Assembly (NCBI RefSeq): GCF_008831285.2
Contig: NC_045142.1
Coordinates: forward strand, 501,001 to 565,000
DNA from: Nymphaea colorata
Lineage: Eukaryota; Streptophyta; Magnoliopsida; Nymphaeales; Nymphaeaceae
Direction: 5' to 3'
Length of the DNA: 64,000 bases
Of this stretch, positions 36,924-49,500 are shown in pieces. How positions within the stretch are numbered: the stretch's first letter is position 1; each line of letters starts with the position of its first letter. The position numbers and the translations under genes are program-made. Under the pieces are notes generated by a model. It did no database searches. It was not told the DNA's origin and worked only from the letters and a program-made list of their open reading frames with translations.

Positions 36924-39900
36924 ATGGACCAGGTTAGTGTTTTCTTCTGATAAATTATTTTGCTCTTTTTTGTAAGATTAGAATGGTTTTGATGGGCATG
37001 CTTGAGTCAATGGTTTTTATTCAAAGAAGATACGAGTTTTCTGTCGTGATCTTTATACTAATAATTTTTGTTGTTATTCATTTTGGTAGTACGAGAAAGT
37101 TGAGAAGATTGGGGAGGGGACGTATGGTGTCGTGTACAAGGCTCGGGACCGTGCGACTAATGAAACAATTGCCCTTAAGAAGATCCGTCTTGAGCAGGAA
37201 GACGAAGGTGTCCCAAGCACTGCAATACGGGAGATTTCCCTTCTCAAGGAGATGGAGCACGTGAATATTGTCAAGTTGTCACACTCTGTTTAGGCATTCT
37301 CTTTGTTGATTCAGTGTTGATGCTGAATATACTTGTACTTTTCTTGTTCGTGATTTTCTAATTCTGTTTAATTTTGTCATTGATCATGTTTTTTCTCAAT
37401 GAACAAATATTCAGTAATTACCTTGTGGTTTTATTCCTTCCTAAGTCATGGCATGGACTGCAATCTTGTATTGCAAATGTTTAATATTGAAAATTCAACA
37501 AATGTTGCTCTCTGTTCTCTAATGTAGTAAATAATTGCTTTCAAGGATGGGAAGCAGTTTTTATTCTTGAGAGGCCACACATTCCGTTTATGTCATACAT
37601 ATAGTTTCCTGTCTTCTACAAACTTGCTTCCAGTTTATTGAAATTGTGCCTTTCATACTTTGTCCTCACAGTCAGCCCTGTAGCCATCATTGACAAACTA
37701 CTTGTTTCCCTTTGTGAAATATCTTGACGCTCTTCTGATTCCATTTTTCTTTTTTATTACACTATAAAAAGTTTCATGGTTCGTATATCCATAAAAGTGC
37801 CAAGTTATGAATCTCTTTCTGCTCTTATAGTTTTTGATGTATTTCTTCTGTTGCTCTGTGAGGTGAATGCTGCTGTTTTGCTTGCAGACCTTTCCAATGA
37901 CAGCATTATTTTGGATTTCAGGTTGCATGATGTTGTGCACAGTGACAAGCGCTTGTACTTAGTTTTTGAGTATCTTGACCTTGATCTTAAGAAGCACATG
38001 GACTCCTGCCCTGAATTTTCTAAGGATCCTCGTTTGATAAAAGTAGGTGAGACCTTTCCTTCCTGGGTAATGTATCTGAATGTGGTGGAAAGTTGGATGA
38101 TTTTATAACCTTTAAGGATCCATTAGTTTTCTTTCTTTATCAAATTTAAATTTGCTTGCAATGAACTATGCACCCTTTTACTCGTATATTTTTTTAACCA
38201 ACTCCAAACTCCATCTGCATTTCACACATGATGCGGATAATATTTTCTTTCTTCTTAACTTTGTTCTACAATTCATACAGATTCAAATGTTGAGCCCTAT
38301 AGTGGCCATTTGAGCAAAGATGTATTTTGCTATTTTTTTTTTAATATTGCAGGACTAGGGCAAGTTGATACCTTTCAGGGTAATCGACTCCAAGCTTGTT
38401 TGGGTTAATTCAGTTCATTTTAACTGCAGGTTGAACTAGCAAGCTTTGTATCTTCTGGTCCATCCACGGTCAAATTTAGAAAGCCTAGTTACCTTGCTTT
38501 TCCCTTCCCTTATATCCTGCATTTCAAACTGTTTTTTGATTGTTCACAATGAAGTTGGACTCACTAGCTGTTGACTTATGCACCATAAGGACATGTTGAC
38601 TCTTCCTGCTGTTATTTGTGCTTCGAGTATGGGAACTAGCAGTTCTTTTTCCCCCATTGAACTGAATCCAAAAGCAGCAGTAACTCCATAGTTTGAGATG
38701 TCAGTCAGGCCAATTTTGTCATTACCATAGTACTGGCTTTTGCTTATAGGTCTACGAGAAGGTGGATTATGATTCAGCATGCCATCTTCTCAGCCTTCTC
38801 ATCAATTCTAATGCCCAGTTTATGATAATGTGGAAATAGATAAAGTCGAGAGACACATGGATGGCTTATTTGTTCGTCATTCAATTATTTTCACATAAAC
38901 ATCTTTATCTGACCTCACTGCTTTATTTCTTTATTGGATGATTCACATTTTTCATTATAACTAATAGGTGGCCTTCTTCATTGTGAAGCCTATAATTTGA
39001 AAATATACATCTAGCGAATTGAGTTTGTAAAGTTTTGTGTAAATAGAAGAGTTCATCTGATTAAATCCTTAGAATGCAGCGACAGAACTTGGGGGTGGTA
39101 CATGACATCAAAGTGATTAATTATTTCCCCGTGCTCCCATCTGTCAATAGGGGGTGATTTATTGATAGTTTTTCTCTTTTATACAAGTTGTGCTCACTCA
39201 TATCCATTTTCAGCACACGCTATGGATTCATGATATTATGAAATATCATATTAATATGAACAGGATATTGTCATATACGGCATCACTGTGCATCCTAAAA
39301 TCCCTTTTTCCAATGCTTGAATAGATTGTCAGTTTCCATGTTCATCGGACAAATAAAAATTACATTTCTTCATGAAAAAGGCATTGCATGTTCTTCTACT
39401 ACAATGAAAACGAGAGTTCATTAATGACTATTGATATATAAGTGGGATGGGGCATAATATGGGCCATCTGAGGAGCAGTTACTAACTATTTGTCTAAAGT
39501 TGGCTTGTGGAAGAAACTACATGGAGGAAATGAAATTGACTTGTGCTTTGTTGATTCATCGTCTTGGTCAAACCTAAACTTGCATGGCCGCATGCACTTG
39601 TCTATCTTTGTCCATGTAGATGATTGTAAATGCTATAATTATTGAATAGATGCACCCAACATTGAAGTGGTCTAAGTCTGGTTTTTGTGTTCCTTGCTGT
39701 TTCTGATTTTGTGTTTGTTTTTTCCATCCAGACATTCCTTTATCAGATGCTTCGTGGGATTGCACATTGCCATTCCCATAGGATCCTCCACAGGGATTTA
39801 AAGCCACAAAATTTGCTAATAGACCGACGTACTAATGCTGTAAAACTGGCTGATTTTGGATTGGCAAGGGCTTTTGGTATCCCTGTTCGACCATTCACTC

Positions 39901-40426
39901 ATGAGGTATGTCTGGTGATAGAGATGTGAATGTAATGTTTCAGGTTAAATCTAAGTTGCAGTACTACCTAAATTTCTTTTGTTGAGTTAAACTCTTTGTT
40001 TTTTGAAATTATAGATCAGAGATTTTGTTTATACCTTTTTTCTTTTCCGATTCATTGTTTGATGCCTATAGTCCGAGATGGATCTTGCAGGTTGTAACCT
40101 TGTGGTACAGGGCACCAGAAATCCTCCTTGGCTCACGCCAATACTCTACACCTGTTGATGTTTGGTCTGTGGGGTGCATCTTTGCAGAGATGGTGAACCA
40201 ACGTCCACTGTTTCCTGGTGATTCTGAGATCGATGAGCTTTTTAAAATATTCAGGTTTGGTTACCTTTAATCATTACTGCATGTGCATGTGTACTGGCAT
40301 TTTTGCTAAAAGGACTGTTTGTTTTCCCCTTGTCAAGAGTGCTTGGTACCCCTAATGAAGAAACCTGGCCTGGTGTGACATCATTACCTGACTACAAGTC
40401 TGCATTTCCAAAGTGGCCTCCCAAGG

Positions 40427-40488
<62 letters not shown>

Positions 40489-41701
40489 ATCCATTTTCCT
40501 TCTGCATGTCCTTTTATTGAACTTTTTTCTTTGCTCTTTTTCCTTTTTTTTTTCGAACTGTAGGATCTGGCAACTGTTGTTCCTGGTCTTGAACCTTCCG
40601 GAGTTGATCTTCTTAAGGTAAATATTCTCGCTTTTGTTTAAATTTTTAGCAATGAAATTTGCTACTCAGGCTTGAGGGTTCTTTAGCTTTCGGTGTTGAT
40701 TTTGAGATTAATGTGTGAAATGATGTAGGCATTTCCTTTTTTTGTCTGTACTATGTCCAATCCAGATCAACTCTATGAGTTATTTGGCTGATCTGTGTCT
40801 GATGCTTTCCAACCTACTTGAGTGGATATTTGTTTGCAGACCTAAAGCATAATTTCCTTGGAAGAAGTTTTGTGTTAAGGTTTGTTTTAGTGAACATTAC
40901 ACTATGCTGACTGTGAGGAGAAACCAGAATGACACAATGTCGAAGGCATTAATTTGGTGGCAAATACAACTTCTAGTTTGCATATAGTACAAGCATACCA
41001 TATGCACGTACACATGAAGATGCACTTGCACGCATGTTCAAGATCAAGATTTTAGGAGTGAAAAGAAGCCTATTTTGTTGTCTGATCAAATACAATTTTT
41101 TAGTTGACCTACAGACTACAGTACAAGCACCCCACATGCATGCAGATTGCAGACATAAAATGAATTACTTGTATGATTATATTGGATCAAGACATTTTGG
41201 CTCTGATGGGAGGTTGATTTAGTCTGTCAGAATACAACTTTTACTTTACATGCTACAAGGATCGCACATGCATAACATAAAAATGCATACCTGTACGATT
41301 ATATTGGAGGACAAGAGGGCACCTCGGATGGCTGTCAACAAAACCTAATTTACTTTGTGATCTGGACACTTCAATTCTTCCATTTGCCCTAGTGCAAAAG
41401 AGTCTGACAGGTTTTCTAATCGGCTGCAAGGCTTGCCTCATTTGGCGTGCCATCTCCTGTGTAATTTCTAAAAGATTTGCTGTCCAAAAGACTCAAGTTG
41501 GTCCTTATGTTTTCTTTTTTTAGTTATTTGCTGGAGTGGAGCAACTGTTTCCAGGAATCTGCATTTACTCTTAGTAAACAGAAATCTGACAAGCCGTTTT
41601 TTTTTTGGCAGAAAATGCTCTGCTTGGAACCGAGTAAGAGAATCACTGCTCGCAAAGCGCTCCTGCATGAATACTTCAAGGACTTGGGGCCTGTACCATG
41701 A
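36924..41701 (+). CDS. CDKA: A-type cyclin-dependent kinase (CDKA, cdc2 homologue), complete
   Basis: Eight coding exons: 36924-36932, 37090-37274, 37922-38042, 39732-39905, 40091-40254, 40338-40425, 40564-40617 and 41612-41701. They sum to 885 nt, that is 294 residues plus stop, exactly the usual CDKA length. Every hallmark is at its canonical position: glycine loop with T14/Y15 (GEGTYGVVY), catalytic K33, the cyclin-binding PSTAIRE helix, HRDLKPQN with D127, DFG with D146, and T-loop T161 in PFTHEVVTLW. The kinase binds cyclins and drives G1/S and G2/M entry in nucleus and cytoplasm. It is inhibited by T14/Y15 phosphorylation and activated at T161 (family knowledge). Residue 159 is Pro where many CDKAs have Thr. 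Intron 2 uses an unusual donor, AA followed by GTTGTC. No damage is seen, so it should be functional. Confidence 0.97.
40431..40485. repeat. (CT)n(CA)n microsatellite in CDKA intron
   Basis: Dinucleotide run that begins five bases inside the intron after the WPPK exon. It is likely polymorphic. Confidence 0.9.
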
Positions 41702-44116
41702 CTGTCGCTGTATATTGGGGTAGGGTGCAGAAGACTAGTTAGCTGCACATTAGGTTTGTGTGCAAATTTATGTTTGCCTCTAGTCTATCTTTCTTTTCCT
41801 TTCTTGCTTCTCTGGACCTTAGTTTGATTGGGCTTTTGGCTTCTATTGAGAATTTTTGGAAGTGATTTTTTTTTTTTTTCTTTTTTTGGCCTCACAACCG
41901 GGCTTTGACGAACTCTTGTGCATGTATCTTTCAGCACGGTTGGATGGAATGACTAAAGTTTTAGGCCACTTACTGTCCCCATGCTTTGCTTCATGAACAT
42001 GCAAATGTGTTGGATCTGGTTCCAGAGTTTTGGCTGTCCTAGGTATGATGTTTGGTGTTTACTTCCAAGCACAATTCTATTTGCCAGCTGCTAATTAGTG
42101 GAAGGGCAATCTTCTATCCACGGTGGGACTTGAACTACTGGAGATATATTATAGGACCCAGCCAATAATCATTAATAACTGATATTGGTACATCTTAGGC
42201 AACTTCGCGAATTCTTTTCGATTGAGTTCCGACGTTCAAGTTTTAACAAGAATGGTACTGTGAGAAAGCTCAAGCAACATAATGGCATGATTAATACTTG
42301 CATCTCCTTCTACTTGCTTGCCACCTGTAGTAAGGGAAAAGCTGTAATGTAGTCGAAATGGGGCCTCAATCCTGCTTTCTTCATCATAGTGTAATGAGGC
42401 CTCAGTTTCTTGTCGGTTAGGAAAGATACATGTCATTTTCAAAGATGTGCATGTGCCAGATATTTTTCGAAGCAAAATTGGATTTCGTGGTCGAGTTAGG
42501 TGAGTTGTGGGAAAATCGAGCTGGGAGAACGTTATGTTTTCTTTTTATTCGTTTAATGCATGATCAGTAAAGTGACCCTCGCCAATCAGTCCTGATTGCC
42601 ATGCTATACGGTAACAATACTATAAAAAAGCTGAACGCGAAAAATATCTGGCCTGCTTCTTGATCTGCGGTCTTTAACCAAACGAACTTTCCTTGTTGCT
42701 CTAATTTTTTGTATCGTATGCGAGGGGAGTGGCGATTCACCTCCAAAACCCATGTTCACGACGTTCCTACAGCTTGCTAACTGGAAACGGGTATGTGCCG
42801 GATCCGTATCGTTTTCCTACATGATACTGCGAACTGGATTGTACGGACCAACACATTTCCACCTGAATCAGTAATTTTGCAACATATTTCTTCTGACTTA
42901 AAAAGGAGCACATACAGGCTGGATCGGCAGATTCAGGCCGATCCGATCAATACAGCAGCCGATCATAAAATCCTTCATTACCCCGGGTATTTTTTCGGTG
43001 AGGAGCCGATACGATACACTACCAACCGACACTCGTGGGCATGAACACCATTGTTTAATAAGTTCACGTTTTCTCCGTGCTTCTAGGCGAGCAGGCAGCA
43101 ACTGGACGATTATGTCTAATTGGGTGTGGGGTCCTGTCGGTAACGTGCTGTCCTTGCTGTTTGATACTACGCACCAAAATGTTTGCATATTGAAAGGAAC
43201 TTGGCTTCGCTGGTCGTAGTACATGCTCATGGCTGGGAATCGAACTCAATCAAACATGTTCGGCTGGTCCCGCTCGATAAGACATTGATTGAACACGAGC
43301 TGGCTCGGTGAGACCAGTGAGTCGAGTATCAACTGGTTGTGTTTGTTTGGCTCGGTTCATTTAGGCTTGGTAGTCCACCGAACAGCTCAAATGTGTGTGC
43401 GTGTGCACGTGCTCGACCCAGGCCTTGCACCATTTGTTGATATAATCACATACTAATTACACTTCTATTCGTGATTCTATTTGATGCTTAGATTTGCAAG
43501 CTCATGAGCCAAGTAGGGCCAAAGATCAAATTGGGCCCATATGTTCTCTGGAGTTCAATGCAAACGAGCCATATTGAGCTTTGGGCGATCATTAAGCGAG
43601 CTGATACAGGTGATTTTCCTTTTCGGGGATACATTTGCTAGTAATTTTTAAAAAACCACCTCTATAATTTTTTTTTTTTTGAGGACTACAGTTTTCACAA
43701 GGCCTGTCGAACAAGAGTTGGAAGTAAACTTTCTTTAGCCTAAGGAGGAAAAATGTCGGCTAGAACGGTAAAGAGGTACTTAGTGAGAGAGGGTAATACT
43801 TCAACAATTTGCTGCATTCTGTGCTTTTTTATTTCTCTGGTTATAAGAAGTTCATTTCAGGTACTCATATGACAGTTTTGATGTAAAATGTGGACTTTAT
43901 TTTAAAAGCTACAAAAGGACTACCTTTTTCTGAAATTGTAGGAAAATACTGGGCTTGAAAATGAAAATTTCTCTCTATAAGTCCAAGGCCAACCCTGTCT
44001 CCAGCCAGATACGGTACTGGTTGCAGGCAGAGGTACTTAACCTTATCATCTCCAAACAAATGCAAGAGCCAATGTACAATTATTTAATCAAGGACGCAGT
44101 AATCACATGATCTTGT
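41702..44116. other. CDKA 3' flank and intergenic DNA
   Basis: The first few hundred bases are probably the CDKA 3' UTR: T-rich, with no clear AATAAA chosen. Later parts (42780-43060 and 43230-43430) are GC-richer, with words like GGATCGGCAGATTCAGGCCGATCC and CTGGCTCGG, suggestive of old repeats. No gene is supported. Confidence 0.45.
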
Positions 44117-44129
44117 TTCTCTCTCTCCC

Positions 44130-44168
<39 letters not shown>

Positions 44169-44183
44169 TGGGGGAGAGAAAGA
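44117..44183. repeat. Perfect-looking hairpin around a (TA)n core
   Basis: The left arm TTCTCTCTCTCCCCCAAT and right arm ATTGGGGGAGAGAAAGA are near-perfect inverted repeats of about 17 bp flanking about 32 bp of TA. The whole could fold into a single hairpin. Confidence 0.75.
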
Positions 44184-47120
44184 GATAGAGAGAGTAATGA
44201 TATGGTGTGAGAGTTTCTCACCACATTACATTCTTGGTGAAACATTGGGGAATGGATGGGTCGCAATTAATTGCATGAAAATTGTGCAATTTTCTTAAGA
44301 GATAAATTTTTTATTTTTTAGAATTTTAATTAATTGTATAGATGTGGTCTCGATGGCCAGAAACCTAATCAACTATTACTGGATTATAGTTTATGTGATT
44401 TGTTATGTGTTATATAGTTCATAAATTATTAAAGCGCAAATCCAAATAAGAAAACATGTTCAGATTCTTGAACATGTTAAGCATATTGTGAAAACCCAGG
44501 ATCATTTATCTTGAAATCTAACTGCACAAACGAATGTACTCATAACTTGCTTCGCTAACTAGAAGGAGGCCAGACCTCTTAAAATATGGATGCCTCTACG
44601 GTACTTGGTAAAATTGAAGGCACTCATTTATGAAAAGACATCAGGTAAGCACCATCCTGCAAATTCGTAATTAAAACAGTGACATGATTGCAAAATCTGG
44701 AATACTGCTACGGACTGAATTCAGTCTTAACTGCTTGATTTATACACAAAAGATGTGCTTAAATAAAAAAGAAACAGATTTAAGTGCTTCTGTTATACGT
44801 ATCTGTAAAATTTTCCATAAACTAAGCAGCACAGGGAAAGAACAAGCAGTGGGCTCAAAGCTGCAAAGGTGTAAAGGAAAATGAAGACTCCTGATTAAGC
44901 TGCCACTGCACGGCCACTTTGCAGCTTGAGCTTTCCCATGGTATTATTATTCTTGGAAGTAATTTTCCGTTAAAGTGATTTTTTTTTAAGACATTCTTGA
45001 AGCCATTGTGTCCCTTGGCACATCCTGCTAGGGATTAACTTAGTTTGCCTTTTGAAAAAAAGGAAAAACTTAGATTTGAATCTCTAAATTATGATTATGC
45101 TCATTTTTCTACTGAATTTACACCTGAAAGTAGGAGACCTGAAAACCTACTGGCAGCACTCTGAAACCTAAAAGAGGTGACTTTATAAGATGAAACGGTG
45201 GCGATATAACCTCTCCTACTTCAGACCATGTGGATAAATAGACGAGCTAAACCGCATGAACTCATTTTGGTTCAAGCAGTTAGTACACAATCCAACTGAA
45301 GCCCAGGAATCTGATGCAACAAAAAAATGAGGGCAAACTGTTTCTCATTTTTTTTTATGATCTTCTCAAGATCTTTTTATCCCAACTGTTTAACTTGTGA
45401 TCAGAAAGTGAGATGCGTATGCATATTCCCAAAGGCCTCCTTCACAAGCAGACACCTTAACATAAATGAATAAGCAATGTTGATAAAGCGGAAGATAGTT
45501 TTCAGGTTTGGATTTGCTACTACTTCAGCACCAGCTCTAATTGATTTTTACTGCTCTTAATGATAAAGCAGAAGATAACTTTCAGGTCTTGAATATTTGC
45601 TACTGGGATTCCACTATTTTATCACCAGCTCTAATTGATTTATACTGCTCTTATCTTCACAAGATCATTCATGTTCTATTGATAAGATAGAGCCAGGCAG
45701 ATGCTACCAGTTAGAAAGATCAACAGTTGTGTTACATCGTAGCTATTGTTACGCACCAAACAAGAAAAGTACTATCCAAGCCAAGGTGAATGCACTCAAA
45801 TTGGTCTCCTGTTCGCAGCAGTAGGTAGATCATAGATGGAATCACAGGACAGCAGAAGTCTGGCACTAGAACCCCAACGTTGTTTTTGGCATCTGCATGA
45901 TGCCTACGACCATTGAACCACAACTGCAAGCAACCAAGATCAAGTATCACCCACTCTAGATCAGCAACTGTTTCAGTCGTCTCTACAAAAACTGCTTCGA
46001 GCTGTAACCAGATGATCAGTAGCATCTACGATGTGTCTGGTGCACAAATCAAAGCAAATCTTACTTTAGATGAGTTTTAAAATGCCCTTGTGTTCTCTGC
46101 GTTTCCTAGCGATAGCAGCTGCATCCTATACAGATCATCCTTCATACGCTTCATTCCATTGCGATTTCTTCTAGTAAATGTGGCCTCCCAATGATGTATA
46201 CATGCTGAATGATTAATCTTAGTCCAATTAGATGGAGAAGGCGTCCACTGCCTGGAAAACAACCTCGAACTATAGAATCACAATCATTCAACACTCACGG
46301 TTGATTCTTTTCTTCCTTGCCATTGAAAAGAAACAGTGTAATGTATAGAGAATGAGGTGAAATCAGACAAGACACATCGTGAACAATGGATGAATTGTAG
46401 AAAAAGAAAATAAAGATTTCATTCTAAACACCACAGACAAGCTACAGTGCTGCTTACTGCAACCTTTCTCTTCTAACACGAGAAACCTGATTGAAAGTTT
46501 CTTCCTAAACAGTCATATAGATTTCAGTTGTACAATATTTCTAAACATATTCCAGCAAAATATTTCTGACCAGGTATCAACATGTGGTTCGTGGACTATT
46601 TGAACCATGCACTTCTCTTCACCATTGCTACTATTGCTTTTTGTTGCAATGCTATTATTATTTCTTAAAATCTGCTAAAAGGGCATGTAACAAATGTGCT
46701 CTTAGCTTCTCTATCAAATCTCCTTCTGAAAAGCAACTCCATCCAAATCAATTAAATCTAATCCAACCTCATATTAACGAACATGTTTCTACCTTGCGAA
46801 TTTGCTTTATACGAGCTATGCTCTTCCCCTACGCAAGCTCGCAATCATATGGTGAAGGATTTTTGAACAAAATTTGATAAGCAATCGTTTGATCTGCATT
46901 TTCTGGTTACAATTTAATTTTGTGGATGACCAATTTCACGTCAGCCAGTGTTTCTGACCACTAGTGTTTTTTTTTATTACTTATGAAACAAATTCCTCAA
47001 TATATGAACAACGCTTAGAGACAGTGTATTTCATATTTTCAAGCATACACAAGATACATGTCTTGCAAGTAAAGTTGATTGCTGAAAATTTGATTGCCCG
47101 GAAGAGAAGTTGCAAAAATT
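44184..47120. other. Intergenic; weak coding hints only
   Basis: A tandem duplication lies at 45481-45652. Minus frames at 45732-46025 and 46077-46262 have plausible composition (for example LGCLQLWFNGRRHHADAKNN) but no recognised domain, and no convincing splice link between them. The interval 46975-47120 is the 3' flank of the uL18 gene and is duplicated near 51720. Confidence 0.35.
45481..45652 (+). repeat. Imperfect tandem duplication of 79/93 bp
   Basis: Unit 1 is 45481-45559 and unit 2 is 45560-45652. Both run from TGATAAAGC-GAAGATA through CACCAGCTCTAATTGATT to ACTGCTCTTA. The second has an insertion near GGGATTCCACTATTTTA. Confidence 0.8.
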
Positions 47121-48092
47121 TCATTTGCCCCGGCTCGCAAGAGAAAATGAATTCGCTTTCTTTGGCCGTGATTGCTTGATCTTCACCTTCACACTGACGC
47201 CATGATCTATAACAGATTGGAGCACAATCTGAAGCTTCCCTTCCAACTTCTCCCCCTTCCTCGGCGTATACACCACATTATGAATATCATCAGCAATGGC
47301 TCGCTGAGCCAGAACAGCTCCCACTGCAATGCAGGCGTTGGAGTCTCTCGTAGAGGCCAAATCACGCTTCATATCCTTAGAAATCGAGTGTGCAACGACG
47401 ACCACCTTGCTTGTCACTCTGTGAACGACGCAAGCGCGGACGGAACTCTTCGAAATGAAGATATCCAAGCAAAACGGCTCCATGTAAGGGTCTGTCAATT
47501 GATTGTACGTCGGCTTTCTCTGTTTCTTCACCACCATTTCTTCCAATGGTGCCTCATCGTGAGTCCCCACTTCGGGCTTTTCCAGCAACTCCCTTCTTTC
47601 TCCTATTTGGAGATCAATGGCCTTCTCCTTTCTTCTCTTTCCTTTGTTTCTGCGGTGAAACTCCAAACGGTACTCCTCGAACTCGCGAGAGTCACGGTCG
47701 AGCTTGTAGAAGAGGCTGCCACGGAGACGCATGTCATCGATTTCGTCGAAGTCAGGATCTTTTCGCTCTTCCAGAGGGCAACTCCCATCAAGTCCCGTTC
47801 TTTCTCGATTGGAAGCTTCTCTAGAGAACTCGGCAACGCTGTAGGAGACGCTCCAAAGATCGGGATCCACTAGCTCGATGCAGAGATCTCGGGAATCGAT
47901 GCCGCTGTTGGGGAGTAAAGGGGATAGGCTAGTCGTCGACGGAGAGATTGTGGGAATGGGAGGAGAGTGAAATGGTGGATTGGAGCGTTCGAACTTCCGG
48001 GGTTTTGAGGGGATAAAGGGGGTCTGAGAGAGGAAACGAGTGTTTTTCGGGCAGAGAAGACTAGTAGCTCGGCGGAGGAAGCATGCCACCAT
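47121..48092 (-). CDS. uL18 (L18p/L5e) family ribosomal protein, organelle-type
   Basis: Single open frame of 323 codons from ATG at 48092 to TGA at 47121. The N-terminus (MVACFLRRATSLLCPKNTRF) is basic, hydroxylated and acid-free, like a mitochondrial or plastid transit peptide. The middle is charged and probably disordered. The uL18 domain occupies about residues 200-310, with FISKSSVRACVVHRVTSK, VVVVAHSISKDMK, AVGAVLAQRAIADDIHNVVY and GKLQIVLQSVIDHGVSVKVK. The uL18 family binds 5S or large-subunit rRNA; localisation and exact role here are inferred. A broken partial duplicate lies 4.6 kb away on the same strand. The overlapping plus-strand frame (47172-47873) is a shadow. Confidence 0.9.
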   Translation of the reverse strand: MVACFLRRATSLLCPKNTRFLSQTPFIPSKPRKFERSNPPFHSPPIPTISPSTTSLSPLLPNSGIDSRDLCIELVDPDLWSVSYSVAEFSREASNRERTGLDGSCPLEERKDPDFDEIDDMRLRGSLFYKLDRDSREFEEYRLEFHRRNKGKRRKEKAIDLQIGERRELLEKPEVGTHDEAPLEEMVVKKQRKPTYNQLTDPYMEPFCLDIFISKSSVRACVVHRVTSKVVVVAHSISKDMKRDLASTRDSNACIAVGAVLAQRAIADDIHNVVYTPRKGEKLEGKLQIVLQSVIDHGVSVKVKIKQSRPKKANSFSLASRGK

Positions 48093-49089
48093 AGCGGGCT
48101 GCCTTCTTCTTGAAGAGAAATGGCCTGTTGCTGATCAGAGAAATGGTGAATACTGTTTTCAGCGTTTTCAAATCAATTCTTCCCTTTCTGTTTTACAGGG
48201 TTGTCAACTGAGAGTGGCACAAACATTTCATCATGCTTTGGCAGTTAAATATGCCACTTACACACAAGATTTGTTGATCTACTCGCGCATTACAGTTAAT
48301 CCTGCTTCCACCATTTCCCACCAATTGATATCAACCAACCTTCAAGCTCCACAATTAAACATCAGAAACAAAAAAGAGAAAAAGCAACGGCAACCAAACT
48401 GTTTTTGAAGAAGAACAATCGCGACGTTACATGAAATATCCATCTATGAGGCAGAGACAGAACAGGTTCAAAGGGAAAAGTTGGGTGGAAAAAACAAAAA
48501 ATTCTAATACTCCGCCACAACCACACAGAAAATTTTGGCTACCAAGACTCGCAAGGAACCCCAAAGGAAACAGAAAAACGTTAATTAAGACCACCCACAA
48601 GACAGTTCGTCATTCCGAGTTCCCTTCAAGGGTCAAAACCCTAAAAACGCCAACAATACGGAAAACGAGACACAGGAGAAGAACGCAAATCGGGGACAGA
48701 AAGGGTCATAGTCCGTCATTTCCCCACTTCTTCTAGCCCCTCAGCTGCACAAAAACCCAAAAAAAACACACCGAACGCCTTCCGACGAGTTGTTCGCACA
48801 TCAGGCAAGCCTAGGATTCACATTCCATTCAATGAAAAGAACTCCATGGCAACAGGACACGGGAAGTTGAGAGCTAGGAGATGCTAAAACTGGAGATATA
48901 GGCATACCAAATAATCAATCGGCCACGAAGACCATGAGAGAGAGGGAGATGGGGAAGAGAGAGAGAGAGAGAGAGAAGAGCACCTTCGGTGTGTTGGCAG
49001 CCGCAAAACGGTGCCGACGATGCCGACGAGTACCATGGCGGTTAGCTGCCACTCTCTGCTGGTGAGAATGGCTTGGGGTAAGACACGAT
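48093..49089. other. Upstream of the uL18 gene; nothing certain
   Basis: Probable promoter and leader of the uL18 gene. A GA microsatellite at 48957-48977 reads as CT on the minus strand. Upstream of it, at about 49035, is an ATG frame starting MVLVGIVGTVLRLPTHR that could be a small first exon, but I find no second exon. Confidence 0.35.
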
Positions 49090-49500
49090 ATTATTAATTG
49101 GATCAGATCGTTATTGGATCTCAATCAGGTTCTGTCTTTAAACCCCTTGCGGAAGTTTCATTGCCTTGACTATCCTTCGCTACCAGCGTATTCTAAGCGA
49201 CACCAACTCCCCGTGGTCCAAGAAGAATTTCAGGCGCACCTCATGGTTCATGAAGGGTCTCATCGTGGCACGGAGCGCTGTTCAGACTCAGGTGTCTTGG
49301 AGGGTTGGTGATAAGTTTGGTAAACGAAGGATCCCTCATCGAAATTTCATCTGGTGCTACTCCGTTAGCTTCAAGAGAGGTTGGTTAATGCGATGTTGGA
49401 GAAGCTTTGGATGACCAGAAATGCTCGGCTTCATCAAGGAGAGCCGAACCAAGTTGAGCTCATTGCCAAAAACATATGGTCTACTTGCGGTGAGTGTTTT
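49090..49500 (+). pseudogene. LINE-like non-LTR retrotransposon remnant (3' part of ORF2)
   Basis: Overlapping frames give SDTNSPWSKKNFRRTSWFMK, then VQTQVSWRVGDKFGKRRIPH, then EKLWMTRNARLHQG. This resembles the region after the reverse transcriptase in plant LINEs (WRVGDG followed by the zinc-binding domain, and W-x-x-R-N-x-R). The frame changes between pieces and there is no intact reverse transcriptase core, so it is a decayed fragment. Moderate to low certainty. Confidence 0.4.

Noticed and set aside
36435-36924. Hydrophobic plus frames before the CDKA start
   Set aside because: They lie in the T-rich probable leader intron. Phe-rich composition reflects the T-richness, and they have no domain.
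45732-46262. Two minus-strand frames of 97 and 61 codons as a possible spliced gene
   Set aside because: Composition is plausible, but I could not find matching splice sites or any known domain. It is left as a note in the gap entry.
47172-47873. 233-codon plus-strand frame
   Set aside because: It lies antisense inside the uL18 gene, which has clear family motifs on the minus strand.
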